Source: Pseudomonas sp. AFG_SD02_1510_Pfu_092 (GTDB lineage: Bacteria > Pseudomonadota > Gammaproteobacteria > Pseudomonadales > Pseudomonadaceae). From it: a stretch of 63,096 nucleotides of DNA. A model generated the notes under the pieces. That model had not been told where the DNA came from. It did no database searches and saw only the letters and a list, made by a program, of their open reading frames with translations. Below are positions 17,280 through 29,008 of the stretch, one piece after another. Location of the stretch: positions 1 to 63,096 of the forward strand of contig NZ_PUQD01000028.1 of NCBI RefSeq assembly GCF_003331055.1. The letters run 5' to 3'. The translations under genes and the position numbers were made by a program. How positions within the stretch are numbered: the first letter of the stretch is position 1; each line of letters opens with the position of its first letter.

Positions 17280-18085
17280 TAATGCCAGTCAGTTAAGACT
17301 GACGCTTTGAGCTTTAGCCCGCAGGCTGCAAAATCCGGTGCTTGGAAACGAGCATCGGATTTTTTATGCGCCTAGCAAAAGCACTGTCCCTCACTCACGA
17401 AATGGCATCAAGGCCGAATGCCCTTGAAGGGCTTGGGGCTTTGCTTGATCCGGACATCGTGAAGCAGGCTTTCGAGACCGCTGGCGTCTCAACCATTCGC
17501 AAGCGCCGCCTACCGCTTGAAAGCCTGGTGTGGTGCATCATTGGTATGGCGTTGTTCCGTCGCATGTCAGCCTGGGATGTCGTGAACCACATGGACATCA
17601 TGCTGCCCGGCAAGCGGCCACTCGTTGCCCCCAGCGCTGTTGTGCAAGGTCGGCGGCGATTGGGTAGCGAAGCAGTGCGTGAAGTGTTCACCCTCACCCA
17701 GCAACGATGGCATGAAGAGACCAAACACCCGCAATGGTTGGGGCTGACGCTGCTTGGCGTGGACGGCGTTGTGCGCTGGTCGTTTTGCGCACATCGCCAC
17801 AGGCCCGCAAGCAGGTTCAGATGTCGAAGCAGTGCCCAGGTGTCTACCCCTGCGAAATGAGCTTTACCGCATGCAGCTGGGCAATCTTGGGTTTGTTGCA
17901 TGGCACGTCACTGAATCATCCCGGTAATCTGCCAGGATTTCTGGCGGATCTGCAGGCATCAGCGGCGCAGTATGTCTTGCCTCATCGACGACCTGATCGT
18001 TGGTTCCCGAGAGTGGTGAAGCAACGACCAGCAAAATATCCGACCCGAAAATGAAAATGCCAGTCAGCTTAACTGACTGGCATTA
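17280..18085 (+). mobile_element. Decayed IS4-family insertion sequence (internal deletion)
   Basis: The 806-bp element is bounded by perfect 18-bp terminal inverted repeats, TAATGCCAGTCAGTTAAG at 17280-17297 and its complement at 18068-18085. It is flanked by the 10-bp duplication GCCCGAGGGC. Inside, 17331-17367 can form a hairpin (AAATCCG...CGGATTT) before the transposase start, a common device to block transcription from outside. Full-length relatives are well over 1 kb; here the catalytic core of the transposase is missing, so the copy cannot move by itself. Confidence 0.85.
17366..18054 (+). pseudogene. IS4-type transposase remnant, core deleted and out of frame
   Basis: The N-terminal part is intact from ATG 17366 (MRLAKALSLTHEMASRPNAL) through LESLVWCIIGMALFRRMSAW to TLLGVDGVV near 17773, where homologues continue into the DDE core. 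After that the frame reads unrelated sequence and stops at 17860. A C-terminal segment reappears in another frame (YVLPHRRPDRWFPRVVKQRP, ending at 18054). Both ends are therefore present but the middle, with the catalytic DDE residues, has been lost. Confidence 0.75.
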
Positions 18086-18122
18086 GCCCGAGGGCAGCCT
18101 TTTCGCGTTCGGCTATTGAAGC

Positions 18123-19412
18123 TTACTTGCGGTCCTGCAGTGCAACGATGTCGCGTTTCTGCTCGCCGGTGTACAGCTGGCGCGGGCGGCCGATCTTGTA
18201 CGGGCTGGAGAGCATTTCTTTCCAGTGCGAGATCCAGCCCACGGTACGCGCCAGGGCGAAGATCACGGTGAACATGCTGGTCGGAATGCCGATGGCCTTG
18301 AGGATGATCCCCGAGTAGAAGTCGACGTTCGGGTACAGCGAGCGCTCGATGAAGTACGGATCGGTCAGGGCGATCTCTTCCAGGCGCATGGCCAGTTCCA
18401 GCTGCGGATCGTTCTTGATGCCCAGCTCGCGCAGGACTTCGTCGCAGGTCTGCTTCATCACGGTGGCGCGCGGGTCGCGGTTCTTGTACACGCGGTGACC
18501 GAAGCCCATGAGCTTGAACGGGTCGTTCTTGTCCTTGGCCTTGGCGATGAACTTGTCGATGTTCGAGACATCGCCGATTTCATCGAGCATGGTCAGTACC
18601 GCTTCGTTCGCACCGCCGTGGGCCGGGCCCCACAGTGCGGCGATGCCGGCAGCGATACAGGCGAACGGGTTGGCGCCCGACGAGCCGGCCAGACGGACGG
18701 TGGAAGTGGAGGCGTTCTGCTCGTGGTCGGCGTGGAGGATGAAGATCCGGTCCATCGCCTTGGCCAGCACCGGGCTGATCGGTTTGATCTCGCACGGGGT
18801 GTTGAACATCATGTGCAGGAAGTTTTCCGCGTACGACAGGTCGTTGCGCGGGTACATCATCGGCTGGCCCATGGAGTACTTGTAAACCATCGCGGCCAGG
18901 GTCGGCATCTTGGCGACCAGGCGTACCGCGGAAATTTCGCGGTGTTGCGGGTTATTGATGTCCAGGGAGTCGTGATAGAACGCCGACAGGGCGCCGACCA
19001 CGCCGCACATCACCGCCATCGGGTGGGCGTCGCGGCGGAAGCCGTTGAAGAAGGACTTCAGCTGCTCGTGAACCATGGTGTGGTTCTTCACGGTGCTGAC
19101 GAACTGGGCCTTCTGCTCGGCGTTCGGCAGTTCGCCGTTGAGCAGCAGGTAGCAGGTTTCGAGGTAGTCGGACTGTTCGGCGAGTTGCTCGATCGGGTAG
19201 CCGCGGTGCAGCAGGATACCTTGGTCGCCGTCAATATAGGTGATCTTCGACTCGCACGAGGCAGTCGCCATGAAACCAGGGTCGAAGGTGAAGTGACCAG
19301 TGGCCCCCAACCCGCGGACGTCGATTACATCAGGACCAACGGTGCCGGTTAAAATGGGCAGCTCGACGGGGGCAGCGCCCTCGATGACCAACTGCGCTTT
19401 TTTGTCAGCCAT
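18123..19412 (-). CDS. gltA: Citrate synthase (type II)
   Basis: 429 aa. Condenses oxaloacetate and acetyl-CoA, the entry step of the TCA cycle. The active-site regions are visible: [15 protein letters not shown], the catalytic-His segment [20 protein letters not shown] and [17 protein letters not shown], and the later [13 protein letters not shown]. Length and N-terminus ([20 protein letters not shown]) match the hexameric, NADH-inhibited type of Gram-negatives. AGGAGG precedes the ATG. It is divergent from sdhCDAB. Its own terminator downstream is disrupted by an IS insertion. Confidence 0.97.
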   Translation of the reverse strand: MADKKAQLVIEGAAPVELPILTGTVGPDVIDVRGLGATGHFTFDPGFMATASCESKITYIDGDQGILLHRGYPIEQLAEQSDYLETCYLLLNGELPNAEQKAQFVSTVKNHTMVHEQLKSFFNGFRRDAHPMAVMCGVVGALSAFYHDSLDINNPQHREISAVRLVAKMPTLAAMVYKYSMGQPMMYPRNDLSYAENFLHMMFNTPCEIKPISPVLAKAMDRIFILHADHEQNASTSTVRLAGSSGANPFACIAAGIAALWGPAHGGANEAVLTMLDEIGDVSNIDKFIAKAKDKNDPFKLMGFGHRVYKNRDPRATVMKQTCDEVLRELGIKNDPQLELAMRLEEIALTDPYFIERSLYPNVDFYSGIILKAIGIPTSMFTVIFALARTVGWISHWKEMLSSPYKIGRPRQLYTGEQKRDIVALQDRK

Positions 19413-19764
19413 GTGGCCTCCTATTAATGCTTGAAATCATCAGACAGACCCCCCACGCAGGGCCCGCACCACTATAGAGGGATAAATTCAGATGTCAATT
19501 TGCCTAAAGGCTTGTTGAAACAGGCATTGAGGCCTGATTTTTCGCGAAATTCTCGCCCATTTACGCCTTTTGTGCGTTAAAGGCAATGCGCTATTCGGGC
19601 TACCCCGTCACGTTGTCATGAGCAGCCTAACTGTCTATACTCGCAACCCGACCGCCAGGGGCTTGCAAGCCCGAACTGCTGGGGGTCGCCGTTCCCTGGG
19701 TGGTGGGTACCTGACCAGTACACTTACCAACAACTTTGCCCTGATTCGCTAGGGGCTCTTCAGT
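19413..19764. promoter_or_regulatory. gltA/sdhC divergent control region
   Basis: A gene-free 352-bp stretch. It is AT-richer than its flanks near 19470-19560 (ACTATAGAGGGATAAATTC), where minus-strand promoters for gltA are likely. The sdhC promoter probably lies in 19600-19700. No hairpin with a T-tract and no convincing short ORF were seen. Confidence 0.5.
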
Positions 19765-20151
19765 GTGAAAAAAGCCGTGAAAAGCCAACGACCTGTAAAC
19801 CTAGACCTAAGGACCATCAAGCTCCCCGTCACTGCGTACACGTCCATCCTGCACCGTATCTCCGGCGTCATCCTGTTCCTCGGCCTTGCCATCATGCTTT
19901 ATGCACTGGGCAAGTCGCTGGGTTCCGAGGAAGGCTTCGGTGAGGTGAAGGCGTGTCTGACCAGCCCGCTGGCCAAGTTCGTGACCTGGGGCCTGCTGTC
20001 CGCCCTGCTTTATCACCTCGTGGCAGGTGTACGTCACCTGATCATGGACATGGGCATCGGTGAGACGCTGGAAGGCGGCAAGCTGGGCTCGAAAATCGTG
20101 ATCGTCATCTCCGTGGTGCTGATCGTTCTGGTGGGAGTTTGGGTATGGTAA
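19765..20151 (+). CDS. sdhC: Succinate dehydrogenase cytochrome b556 subunit
   Basis: 128 aa with three membrane helices. SQRPVNLDLRTIKLPVTAYT and the signature SILHRISGVILFLGLA identify SdhC; HLVAGVRHLIMDMG carries the probable heme-ligand His. It anchors SdhAB and forms the quinone site with SdhD. The start is GTG at 19765. It overlaps sdhD by 7 nt. Confidence 0.95.
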   Translation: MKKAVKSQRPVNLDLRTIKLPVTAYTSILHRISGVILFLGLAIMLYALGKSLGSEEGFGEVKACLTSPLAKFVTWGLLSALLYHLVAGVRHLIMDMGIGETLEGGKLGSKIVIVISVVLIVLVGVWVW

Positions 20152-20513
20152 CCAATGTCACGAACCTGTCGCGTTCGGGCCTCTATGACTGGATGGCGCA
20201 GCGCGTTTCTGCGGTCGTTCTCGCGGCTTACTTCCTCTTCCTGATCGGCTACGTGGTCGCCCACCCAGGCATCGACTACACCCAGTGGCATGGTCTGTTC
20301 TCCAACAACGCGATGCGGATCTTCAGTCTGCTGGCCCTCGTTGCCCTGGGCGCTCACGCCTGGGTCGGCATGTGGACCATTGCCACCGACTACCTGACGC
20401 CAATGTCGTTCGGCAAGTCGGCAACTGCGATTCGTTTCCTGTTCCAGGCGGTATGCGGCGTTGCGATGTTCGCTTACTTCGTCTGGGGTGTGCAGATTCT
20501 CTGGGGTATCTGA
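20145..20513 (+). CDS. sdhD: Succinate dehydrogenase membrane anchor subunit
   Basis: 122 aa, three helices. Begins MVTNVTNLSRSGLYDWMAQR; GAHAWVGMWTIATDYL is the region expected to contact heme and quinone. The ATG at 20145 overlaps the sdhC stop (ATGGTAA), so translation is coupled. A TTG two codons upstream is less likely. Confidence 0.94.
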   Translation: MVTNVTNLSRSGLYDWMAQRVSAVVLAAYFLFLIGYVVAHPGIDYTQWHGLFSNNAMRIFSLLALVALGAHAWVGMWTIATDYLTPMSFGKSATAIRFLFQAVCGVAMFAYFVWGVQILWGI

Positions 20514-20516
20514 TCC

Positions 20517-22289
20517 ATGGCTAGCATTCCAACCATTTCCTTCGACGCCATCATCATCGGTGGCGGCGGCGCCGGCATGCGCGCTGCGCTGCAGCTGGCA
20601 CAAGGCGGCCACAAGACTGCCGTGGTCACCAAGGTCTTCCCGACCCGTTCGCACACTGTATCCGCCCAGGGCGGCATCACCTGCGCCATCGCTTCGGCCG
20701 ACCCGAACGACGACTGGCGCTGGCACATGTACGATACCGTCAAAGGCTCCGACTACATCGGTGACCAGGACGCTATCGAATACATGTGTCAGGAAGGCCC
20801 GGCTGCGGTCTTCGAGCTGGACCACATGGGCCTGCCGTTCTCGCGTACCGAAACCGGCCGTATCTACCAGCGTCCGTTCGGTGGCCAGTCCAAGGACTTC
20901 GGCAAGGGCGGCCAGGCTGCCCGTACCTGCGCCGCGTCCGACCGTACCGGTCACGCGCTGCTGCACACCCTGTACCAGGGCAACCTGAAAGCCGGCACCA
21001 CCTTCCTCAACGAGTACTACGCCGTAGACCTGGTGAAAAACCAGGACGGCGCATTCGTCGGTGTGATCGCGATCTGCATCGAAACCGGCGAAACCCTGTA
21101 CATCAAGTCCAAGGCCACCGTACTGGCCACTGGCGGTGCCGGCCGTATCTACGCCTCCACCACCAACGCCCTGATCAACACCGGTGACGGCGTGGGCATG
21201 GCCCTGCGTGCCGGCGTGCCGGTGCAGGACATCGAGATGTGGCAGTTCCACCCGACCGGCATCGCCGGCGCCGGTGTACTGGTCACCGAGGGCTGCCGCG
21301 GTGAGGGTGGCTACCTGATCAACGCCCACGGCGAGCGCTTCATGGAGCGTTACGCGCCGAACGCGAAGGACCTGGCCGGCCGCGACGTGGTTGCCCGTTC
21401 CATGGTCAAGGAAATCATCGCCGGCAACGGCGTGGGCCCGAACAAGGACCACGTACTGCTGAAGCTGGACCACTTGGGCGAGGAAGTGCTGCACAGCCGC
21501 CTGCCAGGTATCTGCGAGCTGTCCAAGACCTTCGCCCACGTCGACCCGGTGGTTGCGCCGGTCCCGGTCATCCCGACCTGCCACTACATGATGGGCGGCG
21601 TTGCCACCAACATTCATGGCCAGGCCATCACCATGGACGCCGAAGGCAACGACCACATCATCCCGGGTCTGTTCGCCGTGGGTGAAGTGGCGTGCGTATC
21701 GGTTCACGGTGCCAACCGCCTGGGCGGCAACTCGCTGCTCGACCTGGTGGTGTTCGGCCGTGCTGCCGGCCTGCACCTGGAGAAGGCGCTGACCGAAGGC
21801 GTGGAATACCGCGACGCCAGCGACACCGACGTCGATGTCGCCCTGAACCGCCTGAACAAGCTCAACGAGCGCACCACCGGTGAAGACGTTGCCAGCCTGA
21901 AGCGCGAGCTGCAGAGCTGCATGCAGAACTACTTCGGTGTATTCCGTACTGGCGAATACATGCAGAAGGGTATCGAGCAACTGGCCGGTCTGCGTGACCG
22001 TATCGCCAACGTCAAGATCAACGACAAGTCCCAGGCCTTCAACACCGCGCGGATCGAAGCGCTGGAGCTGCAGAACCTGCTGGAAGTCGCCGAAGCTACC
22101 GCCATTGCGGCCGAAGCCCGTAAAGAGTCCCGCGGCGCTCACGCCCGTGAAGACTTCGAAGACCGTGACGACGAAAACTGGCTGTGCCACACCCTGTACT
22201 ACCCGGGTGAGAAGCGCGTCGCCAAGCGTGGCGTCAACTTTGCGCCGAAGACTGTTCCAGCCTTCGAACCAAAAGTCCGGACTTACTGA
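20517..22289 (+). CDS. sdhA: Succinate dehydrogenase flavoprotein subunit
   Basis: 590 aa. Oxidises succinate to fumarate on covalently bound FAD. The dinucleotide fold is [19 protein letters not shown]; the covalent-FAD histidine is in [13 protein letters not shown]; the active-site segments include [13 protein letters not shown] and [31 protein letters not shown] is the C-terminal FAD contact. It lies 3 nt after sdhD. Confidence 0.97.
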   Translation: MASIPTISFDAIIIGGGGAGMRAALQLAQGGHKTAVVTKVFPTRSHTVSAQGGITCAIASADPNDDWRWHMYDTVKGSDYIGDQDAIEYMCQEGPAAVFELDHMGLPFSRTETGRIYQRPFGGQSKDFGKGGQAARTCAASDRTGHALLHTLYQGNLKAGTTFLNEYYAVDLVKNQDGAFVGVIAICIETGETLYIKSKATVLATGGAGRIYASTTNALINTGDGVGMALRAGVPVQDIEMWQFHPTGIAGAGVLVTEGCRGEGGYLINAHGERFMERYAPNAKDLAGRDVVARSMVKEIIAGNGVGPNKDHVLLKLDHLGEEVLHSRLPGICELSKTFAHVDPVVAPVPVIPTCHYMMGGVATNIHGQAITMDAEGNDHIIPGLFAVGEVACVSVHGANRLGGNSLLDLVVFGRAAGLHLEKALTEGVEYRDASDTDVDVALNRLNKLNERTTGEDVASLKRELQSCMQNYFGVFRTGEYMQKGIEQLAGLRDRIANVKINDKSQAFNTARIEALELQNLLEVAEATAIAAEARKESRGAHAREDFEDRDDENWLCHTLYYPGEKRVAKRGVNFAPKTVPAFEPKVRTY

Positions 22290-22300
22290 GGATGGCCGCT

Positions 22301-23005
22301 ATGTTGCAAGTCGAAGTTTATCGTTACAACCCGGACACCGATTCGGCGCCGAAGATGCAGACCTTCCAGGTCGATACCGGCGGCAAGGACCTGATGGTGC
22401 TGGACGTGCTGGCACTGATCAAAGAGCAGGACGAAGGTTTCTCCTACCGTCGCTCGTGCCGTGAAGGCGTTTGCGGTTCCGATGGCATGAACATCAACGG
22501 CAAGAACGGCCTGGCCTGCATCACCCCGCTGTCGGCGGTGGTGAAGGGCAACAAGCTGATTCTGCGCCCGCTGCCGGGCCTGCCGGTCATTCGTGACCTG
22601 GTCGTCGACATGAGCATCTTCTACAAGCAGTACGAGAAGGTGAAGCCGTTCCTGCAGAACGACACCCCGGCGCCGGCTATCGAGCGCCTGCAATCGCCGG
22701 AAGACCGCGACAAGCTGGACGGCCTGTACGAGTGCATCCTGTGCGCTTGCTGCTCGACTTCCTGCCCGTCGTTCTGGTGGAACCCGGACAAGTTCCTGGG
22801 CCCCGCCGCTCTGCTGCAGGCCTACCGCTTCCTGGCCGACAGCCGTGATACCAAGACCCAGGAGCGCCTGGCGTCGCTGGATGACCCGTTCAGCGTATTC
22901 CGCTGCCGCGGGATCATGAACTGCGTCAACGTTTGCCCGAAAGGTCTGAACCCGACCAAGGCAATCGGTCACGTACGTAACATGCTGCTGCAAAGCGGCA
23001 CCTGA
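22301..23005 (+). CDS. sdhB: Succinate dehydrogenase iron-sulfur subunit
   Basis: 234 aa from ATG 22301, chosen over the in-frame ATG at 22292 because GAGGA sits 9 nt before it and directly abuts the earlier one. [2Fe-2S] ligands: SCREGVCGSDGMN with the later LAC. [4Fe-4S] ligands: CILCACCSTSCPSFWW. [3Fe-4S] ligands: CRGIMNCVNVCPKGLNP. It passes electrons from SdhA FAD to quinone. Confidence 0.96.
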   Translation: MLQVEVYRYNPDTDSAPKMQTFQVDTGGKDLMVLDVLALIKEQDEGFSYRRSCREGVCGSDGMNINGKNGLACITPLSAVVKGNKLILRPLPGLPVIRDLVVDMSIFYKQYEKVKPFLQNDTPAPAIERLQSPEDRDKLDGLYECILCACCSTSCPSFWWNPDKFLGPAALLQAYRFLADSRDTKTQERLASLDDPFSVFRCRGIMNCVNVCPKGLNPTKAIGHVRNMLLQSGT

Positions 23006-23035
23006 TACAAAGTGTTGTAACTGCAGTAAGCCGAG

Positions 23036-23056
23036 GTGCGGGCGCTGAGCCCGCAC
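23036..23056 (+). promoter_or_regulatory. Stable hairpin between sdhB and sucA
   Basis: GTGCGGGC-GCTGA-GCCCGCAC is a perfect 8-bp stem with no T-tract. It lies 31 bp after sdhB in a 245-bp gap. It is more likely a processing or stability element than a terminator, and would separate the levels of sdh and suc mRNA. The rest of the gap holds no ORF I can support. Confidence 0.5.
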
Positions 23057-23250
23057 TGAGGTAAAACCCGAACAAAGGCCCACAAAGCCTGCGTTCATAC
23101 CTATGAAGATATGAGACCAGCAGGGGCTTTCCGGGCTGGTACCCGGAAAATCAGCAGGATCCAAGTGGCGTGGTTCAGTCGCTGTGTTCGGACTTTTCCA
23201 GGTTTGCTGTGGCTCTCGCCGATCAGTCCCCTAACCGAGGGTGACCAAGC

Positions 23251-26082
23251 ATGCAAGAAAGCGTGATGCAGCGCATGTGGGAAAGCGCCCACCTTTCAGG
23301 TGGTAACGCTGCATATGTGGAAGAGCTTTATGAGCTCTACCTGCACGACCCTAACGCTGTGCCAGAAGAGTGGCGCACCTACTTCCAGAAGTTGCCCGCC
23401 GACGGCAGCACCGCTACCGATGTATCGCACTCGACAATCCGCGACCATTTCGTACTGCTGGCAAAGAACCAGCGCCGCGCCCAGCCGGTATCCGCCGGGA
23501 GCGTGAGCAGTGAACACGAGAAGAAGCAGGTTGAAGTTCTGCGACTGATCCAGGCCTATCGTATGCGCGGCCATCAGGCTGCCAAGCTCGACCCGTTGGG
23601 GTTGTGGCAGCGTCCCGCGCCTGTAGACCTGTCGATCAATCACTACGGCTTGACCAATGCCGATCTTGATACGACCTTCCGTGCCGGCGACCTGTTCATC
23701 GGCAAAGAGGAGGCGAGCCTACGCGAGATCGTCGAGGCGCTCCAGAAGACATATTGTCGCACCATTGGCGCCGAATTCACCCACATCGTCGACTCCGAGC
23801 AGCGCAGCTGGTTCCAGCAGCGTCTGGAGAGCGTGCGCGGCCGTCCGGAGTTTTCCGCTGACGTGCAGGCCCACCTGCTCGAGCGCGTCACCGCCGGTGA
23901 AGGCCTGGAAAAGTACCTGGGCACCAAGTACCCGGGCACCAAGCGTTTCGGCCTCGAGGGCGGCGAAAGCCTGATCCCGATGCTGGACGAGATGATCCAG
24001 CGCTCCGGCTCCTACGGCACCAAGGAAGTCGTGATCGGCATGGCCCACCGTGGCCGCCTGAACGTGCTGGTCAACACCTTCGGCAAGAACCCGCGCGAGC
24101 TGTTCGACGAGTTCGAAGGCAAGAAGATGAACGAGCTGGGCTCCGGTGACGTGAAGTATCACCAGGGCTTCTCCTCGAACGTGATGACCACCGGTGGCGA
24201 AGTGCACCTGGCCATGGCGTTCAACCCGTCCCACCTGGAAATCGTCTCGCCAGTGGTCGAGGGTTCGGTGCGCGCCCGTCAGGACCGCCGCAACGACACC
24301 GTTGGCGACAAGGTGCTGCCGATCTCGATCCACGGCGACGCGGCCTTCGCCGGCCAGGGCGTGGTCATGGAAACCTTCCAGATGTCGCAGACCCGCGGTT
24401 TCAAGACCGGCGGCACCGTGCACATCGTGATCAACAACCAGGTCGGTTTCACCATCAGCAACCCGCTGGACGCGCGCTCCACCGAGTACGCCACCGACGT
24501 TGCCAAGATGATCCAGGCGCCGATCCTGCACGTGAACGGCGACGACCCGGAAGCGGTACTGTTCGTTACCCAGCTGGCCATCGACTACCGCATGCAGTTC
24601 AAGCGTGACGTGGTCATCGACCTGGTCTGCTACCGTCGTCGCGGCCACAACGAGGCCGACGAGCCGAACGGCACCCAGCCACTGATGTACCAGCAGATCA
24701 GCAAGCAGCGCACCACCCGTGAGCTGTACGCCGATGCCCTGATCCAGGCCGGCCGTATCGATGCCGAGCGCGCCCAGGCCAAGATCGACGAGTACCGCAA
24801 CGCGCTGGACAACGGCCTGCACGTGGTGAAGAGCCTGGTCAAGGAGCCGAACCGCGAGCTGTTCGTCGACTGGCGTCCGTACCTGGGCCATGCCTGGACC
24901 GCGCGTCACGACACCCGCTTCGACCTCAAGACCCTGCAGGAACTGTCGGCCAAGCTGCTGGAGATCCCGGAAGGTTTCGTCGTCCAGCGCCAGGTCGCGA
25001 AGATCTACGAAGACCGCCAGAAGATGCAGGCCGGTGGCTTGCCGATCAACTGGGGTTATGCAGAGACCATGGCCTACGCCACCCTGCAGTTCGAAGGTCA
25101 CCCGATCCGCATGACCGGCCAGGACATCGGCCGTGGCACCTTCTCGCACCGTCACGCGGTGCTGCACAACCAGAAGGACGCCAGCACCTACGTACCGCTG
25201 AAGAACCTGTTCCCGGGCCAGCCGCGTTTCGACCTGTACGACTCCTTCCTGTCGGAAGAAGCGGTACTGGCCTTCGAATACGGCTACTCGACCACCACGC
25301 CGAACGCGCTGGTGATCTGGGAAGCCCAGTTCGGCGACTTCGCCAACGGTGCGCAAGTGGTGATCGACCAGTTCATCACCAGCGGCGAGCACAAGTGGGG
25401 CCGCCTGTGCGGTCTGACCATGCTGCTGCCACACGGTTATGAAGGGCAGGGCCCGGAGCACTCCTCCGCGCGTCTGGAGCGTTACCTGCAGCTGTGCGCC
25501 GAGCACAACATCCAGGTCTGCGTACCGACTACCCCGGCACAGATCTACCACCTGCTGCGTCGCCAGGTCATCCGTCCGCTGCGCAAGCCGCTGATCGTCC
25601 TGACGCCAAAGTCGCTGCTGCGCCACAAGCTGGCCATCTCGACCCTGGAAGACCTGGCAGAAGGCTCGTTCCAGACCGTGATCCCGGAAATCGACAGCCT
25701 CGATCCGGCCAAGGTCGAGCGCCTGGTCCTGTGCGGCGGCAAGGTCTACTACGACTTGCTGGAAAAACGCCGTGCCGAAGGCCGCGAAGACATCGCCATC
25801 GTGCGTATCGAGCAGCTGTATCCGTTCCCTGAGGACGACCTGGTCGAGATCCTCGCGCCTTACACCAACCTCAAGCATGCGGTCTGGTGTCAGGAAGAAC
25901 CGATGAACCAGGGCGCCTGGTACAGCAGCCAGCACCACATGCGCCGTATCCTGGGCCGCCACAACAAGGCACTGGTCCTGGAATACGCCGGCCGCGACGC
26001 GTCTGCCGCGCCAGCCTGTGGTTACGCTTCGAAGCACGCCGAACAGCAGGAAAAACTGCTGCAAGACGCCTTCACTGTCTAA
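23251..26082 (+). CDS. sucA: 2-Oxoglutarate dehydrogenase E1 component
   Basis: 943 aa. The thiamine-diphosphate-dependent E1 decarboxylates 2-oxoglutarate and transfers succinyl to the E2 lipoyl group. N-terminal E2-contact region AAYVEELYELYLHDPNAVPE; TPP/substrate segments VVIGMAHRGRLNVLVNTFGK, HGDAAFAGQGVVMETFQMSQ and VVIDLVCYRRRGHNEADEPN; C-terminal transketolase-like part GRGTFSHRHAVLHNQ and HGYEGQGPEHSSARLERYLQ. GAGGGTGACC precedes the ATG. First gene of sucAB-lpdG; also called kgdA in P. putida. Confidence 0.97.
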   Translation: MQESVMQRMWESAHLSGGNAAYVEELYELYLHDPNAVPEEWRTYFQKLPADGSTATDVSHSTIRDHFVLLAKNQRRAQPVSAGSVSSEHEKKQVEVLRLIQAYRMRGHQAAKLDPLGLWQRPAPVDLSINHYGLTNADLDTTFRAGDLFIGKEEASLREIVEALQKTYCRTIGAEFTHIVDSEQRSWFQQRLESVRGRPEFSADVQAHLLERVTAGEGLEKYLGTKYPGTKRFGLEGGESLIPMLDEMIQRSGSYGTKEVVIGMAHRGRLNVLVNTFGKNPRELFDEFEGKKMNELGSGDVKYHQGFSSNVMTTGGEVHLAMAFNPSHLEIVSPVVEGSVRARQDRRNDTVGDKVLPISIHGDAAFAGQGVVMETFQMSQTRGFKTGGTVHIVINNQVGFTISNPLDARSTEYATDVAKMIQAPILHVNGDDPEAVLFVTQLAIDYRMQFKRDVVIDLVCYRRRGHNEADEPNGTQPLMYQQISKQRTTRELYADALIQAGRIDAERAQAKIDEYRNALDNGLHVVKSLVKEPNRELFVDWRPYLGHAWTARHDTRFDLKTLQELSAKLLEIPEGFVVQRQVAKIYEDRQKMQAGGLPINWGYAETMAYATLQFEGHPIRMTGQDIGRGTFSHRHAVLHNQKDASTYVPLKNLFPGQPRFDLYDSFLSEEAVLAFEYGYSTTTPNALVIWEAQFGDFANGAQVVIDQFITSGEHKWGRLCGLTMLLPHGYEGQGPEHSSARLERYLQLCAEHNIQVCVPTTPAQIYHLLRRQVIRPLRKPLIVLTPKSLLRHKLAISTLEDLAEGSFQTVIPEIDSLDPAKVERLVLCGGKVYYDLLEKRRAEGREDIAIVRIEQLYPFPEDDLVEILAPYTNLKHAVWCQEEPMNQGAWYSSQHHMRRILGRHNKALVLEYAGRDASAAPACGYASKHAEQQEKLLQDAFTV

Positions 26083-26124
26083 CGCCTTCGCGCACCTGAA
26101 ACCGAATTTAAGGAAACACTGATA

Positions 26125-27345
26125 ATGGCTATCGAGATCAAAGCCCCAACCTTCCCGGAATCGGTTGCCGATGGCACCGTTGCCACCTGGCACAAGCAGC
26201 CGGGCGATGCCGTCAAGCGTGACGAGCTGATCGTCGACATCGAGACCGACAAGGTCGTCCTGGAAGTACTGGCCACCGCCGACGGCGTGCTGGGCGCCAT
26301 CGTCAAGGGCGAGGGCGACACCGTCCTGTCCGACGAAGTACTGGGTTCGATCGTTGAAGGCGGTGCTGCTGCCGCTGCTCCAGCTGCCGCTCCGGCCGCT
26401 GCTGCCCCGGCTGCTGCCGCTGCCGACGCTGGCGAAGACGACCCGGTTGCCGCGCCGGCCGCGCGCAAGCTGGCTGAAGAGAACGGCATCGACCTGGCTA
26501 GCGTTGCCGGCACTGGCAAAGGCGGTCGCATCACCAAGGAAGACGTCGTCGCTGCCGTCGCCAACAAGAAGTCGGCGCCTGCTGCAGCTGCCAAGCCTGC
26601 CGCCGCTGCCGCTGCTGCCCCGGTCGTGGTTGCCGCTGGCGACCGCACCGAGAAGCGCGTGCCAATGACCCGCCTGCGCGCCAAGATCGCCGAGCGTCTG
26701 GTCGAAGCGCAGTCGAGCATGGCCATGCTGACCACCTTCAACGAAGTGGACATGACCGAAGTCATGGCCCTGCGTTCGAAGTACAAGGACCTGTTCGAGA
26801 AGACCCACAACGGCGTACGCCTGGGCTTCATGTCGTTCTTCGTCAAGGCCGCCACCGAAGCCCTGAAGCGCTTCCCGGCTGTCAACGCCTCGATCGACGG
26901 CAACGACATCGTCTACCACGGCTATGCCGACGTCGGCGTTGCCGTGTCCAGCGACCGTGGCCTGGTGGTACCGGTGCTGCGCAACGCCGAGTCGATGAGC
27001 CTGGCGGAAATCGAGAACGGCATCGCCACCTTCGGCAAGAAGGCCCGTGACGGCAAGCTGGCCATCGAAGAGATGACCGGCGGCACCTTCACCATCACCA
27101 ACGGTGGTACCTTCGGTTCGATGATGTCGACCCCGATCGTCAACCCGCCGCAGGCCGCCATTCTCGGCATGCACAACATCATCCAGCGCCCGATGGCCAT
27201 CAATGGCCAGGTGGTGATTCGCCCGATGATGTACCTGGCGCTGTCGTACGATCACCGCCTGATCGACGGCAAGGAAGCGGTAACCTTCCTGGTCACCATC
27301 AAGAACCTGCTGGAAGATCCGTCTCGCCTGCTGCTGGACATCTAA
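26125..27345 (+). CDS. sucB: Dihydrolipoyl succinyltransferase (E2)
   Basis: 406 aa. Domain order: one lipoyl domain (about 1-80) with the lipoyl lysine in [13 protein letters not shown]; an Ala/Pro/Glu linker; the E1/E3-binding domain (about 110-150, [20 protein letters not shown]); a second Ala-rich linker; and the catalytic domain (about 175-406) with active-site motif [16 protein letters not shown]. Forms the core of the 2-oxoglutarate dehydrogenase complex. AAGGAAAC precedes the ATG. Also named kgdB. Confidence 0.97.
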
Positions 27346-27414
27346 CCCTCTGGCTGCGTACCGTGCCGGCCCTGGCTTCGCAGGAAGCCATGCCGCGCGG
27401 TTCGCGGCTTGTAG

Positions 27415-28875
<1,461 letters not shown>

Positions 28876-28886
28876 TTATAAGAAAC

Positions 28887-29008
28887 CACGGCGGGCTGCC
28901 CGTCGTGAGTCTTGCGTGCATGACTCACCGCGGAAAGTCCGCCGGACCGGATCACACGGGAAAACCCGGGGTCAACGGTCACAGGTGGTGCGGCGCCAGC
29001 AATGGCGC
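28887..29008 (+). promoter_or_regulatory. Run of hairpins in the lpdG-sucC gap
   Basis: Successive inverted repeats: CACGGCGGG-CTG-CCCGTCGTG (28887-28907), TGAGTC...GACTCA (28906-28927), GCGGA-AAG-TCCGC (28930-28942), GCGCC-AGCAAT-GGCGC (28993-29008). None has a T-tract. The 172-bp gap has no gene and may be an RNA processing or translation-control leader for sucCD. Confidence 0.5.

Larger units (their letters stand above)
17261..18104. terminator. Bidirectional terminator of gltA, split by an IS element
   Basis: The left part (17261-17279) reads AAAAAGGCTGCCCGAGGGC and the right part (18086-18104) reads GCCCGAGGGCAGCCTTTTC. Removing the IS and one target copy restores GGCTGCC-CGAG-GGCAGCC flanked by A and T tracts, a textbook bidirectional terminator between the convergent START-domain gene and gltA. 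The halves are now 806 bp apart, so it can no longer fold as a short hairpin. Confidence 0.8.

Noticed and set aside
17280..18085. A functional transposable element
   Set aside because: Both ends are intact but the transposase lacks its catalytic middle and the C-terminal part is out of frame.
20034..22190. A 718-codon minus-strand frame over sdhD and sdhA
   Set aside because: Antisense to conserved Sdh genes; composition typical of shadow frames.
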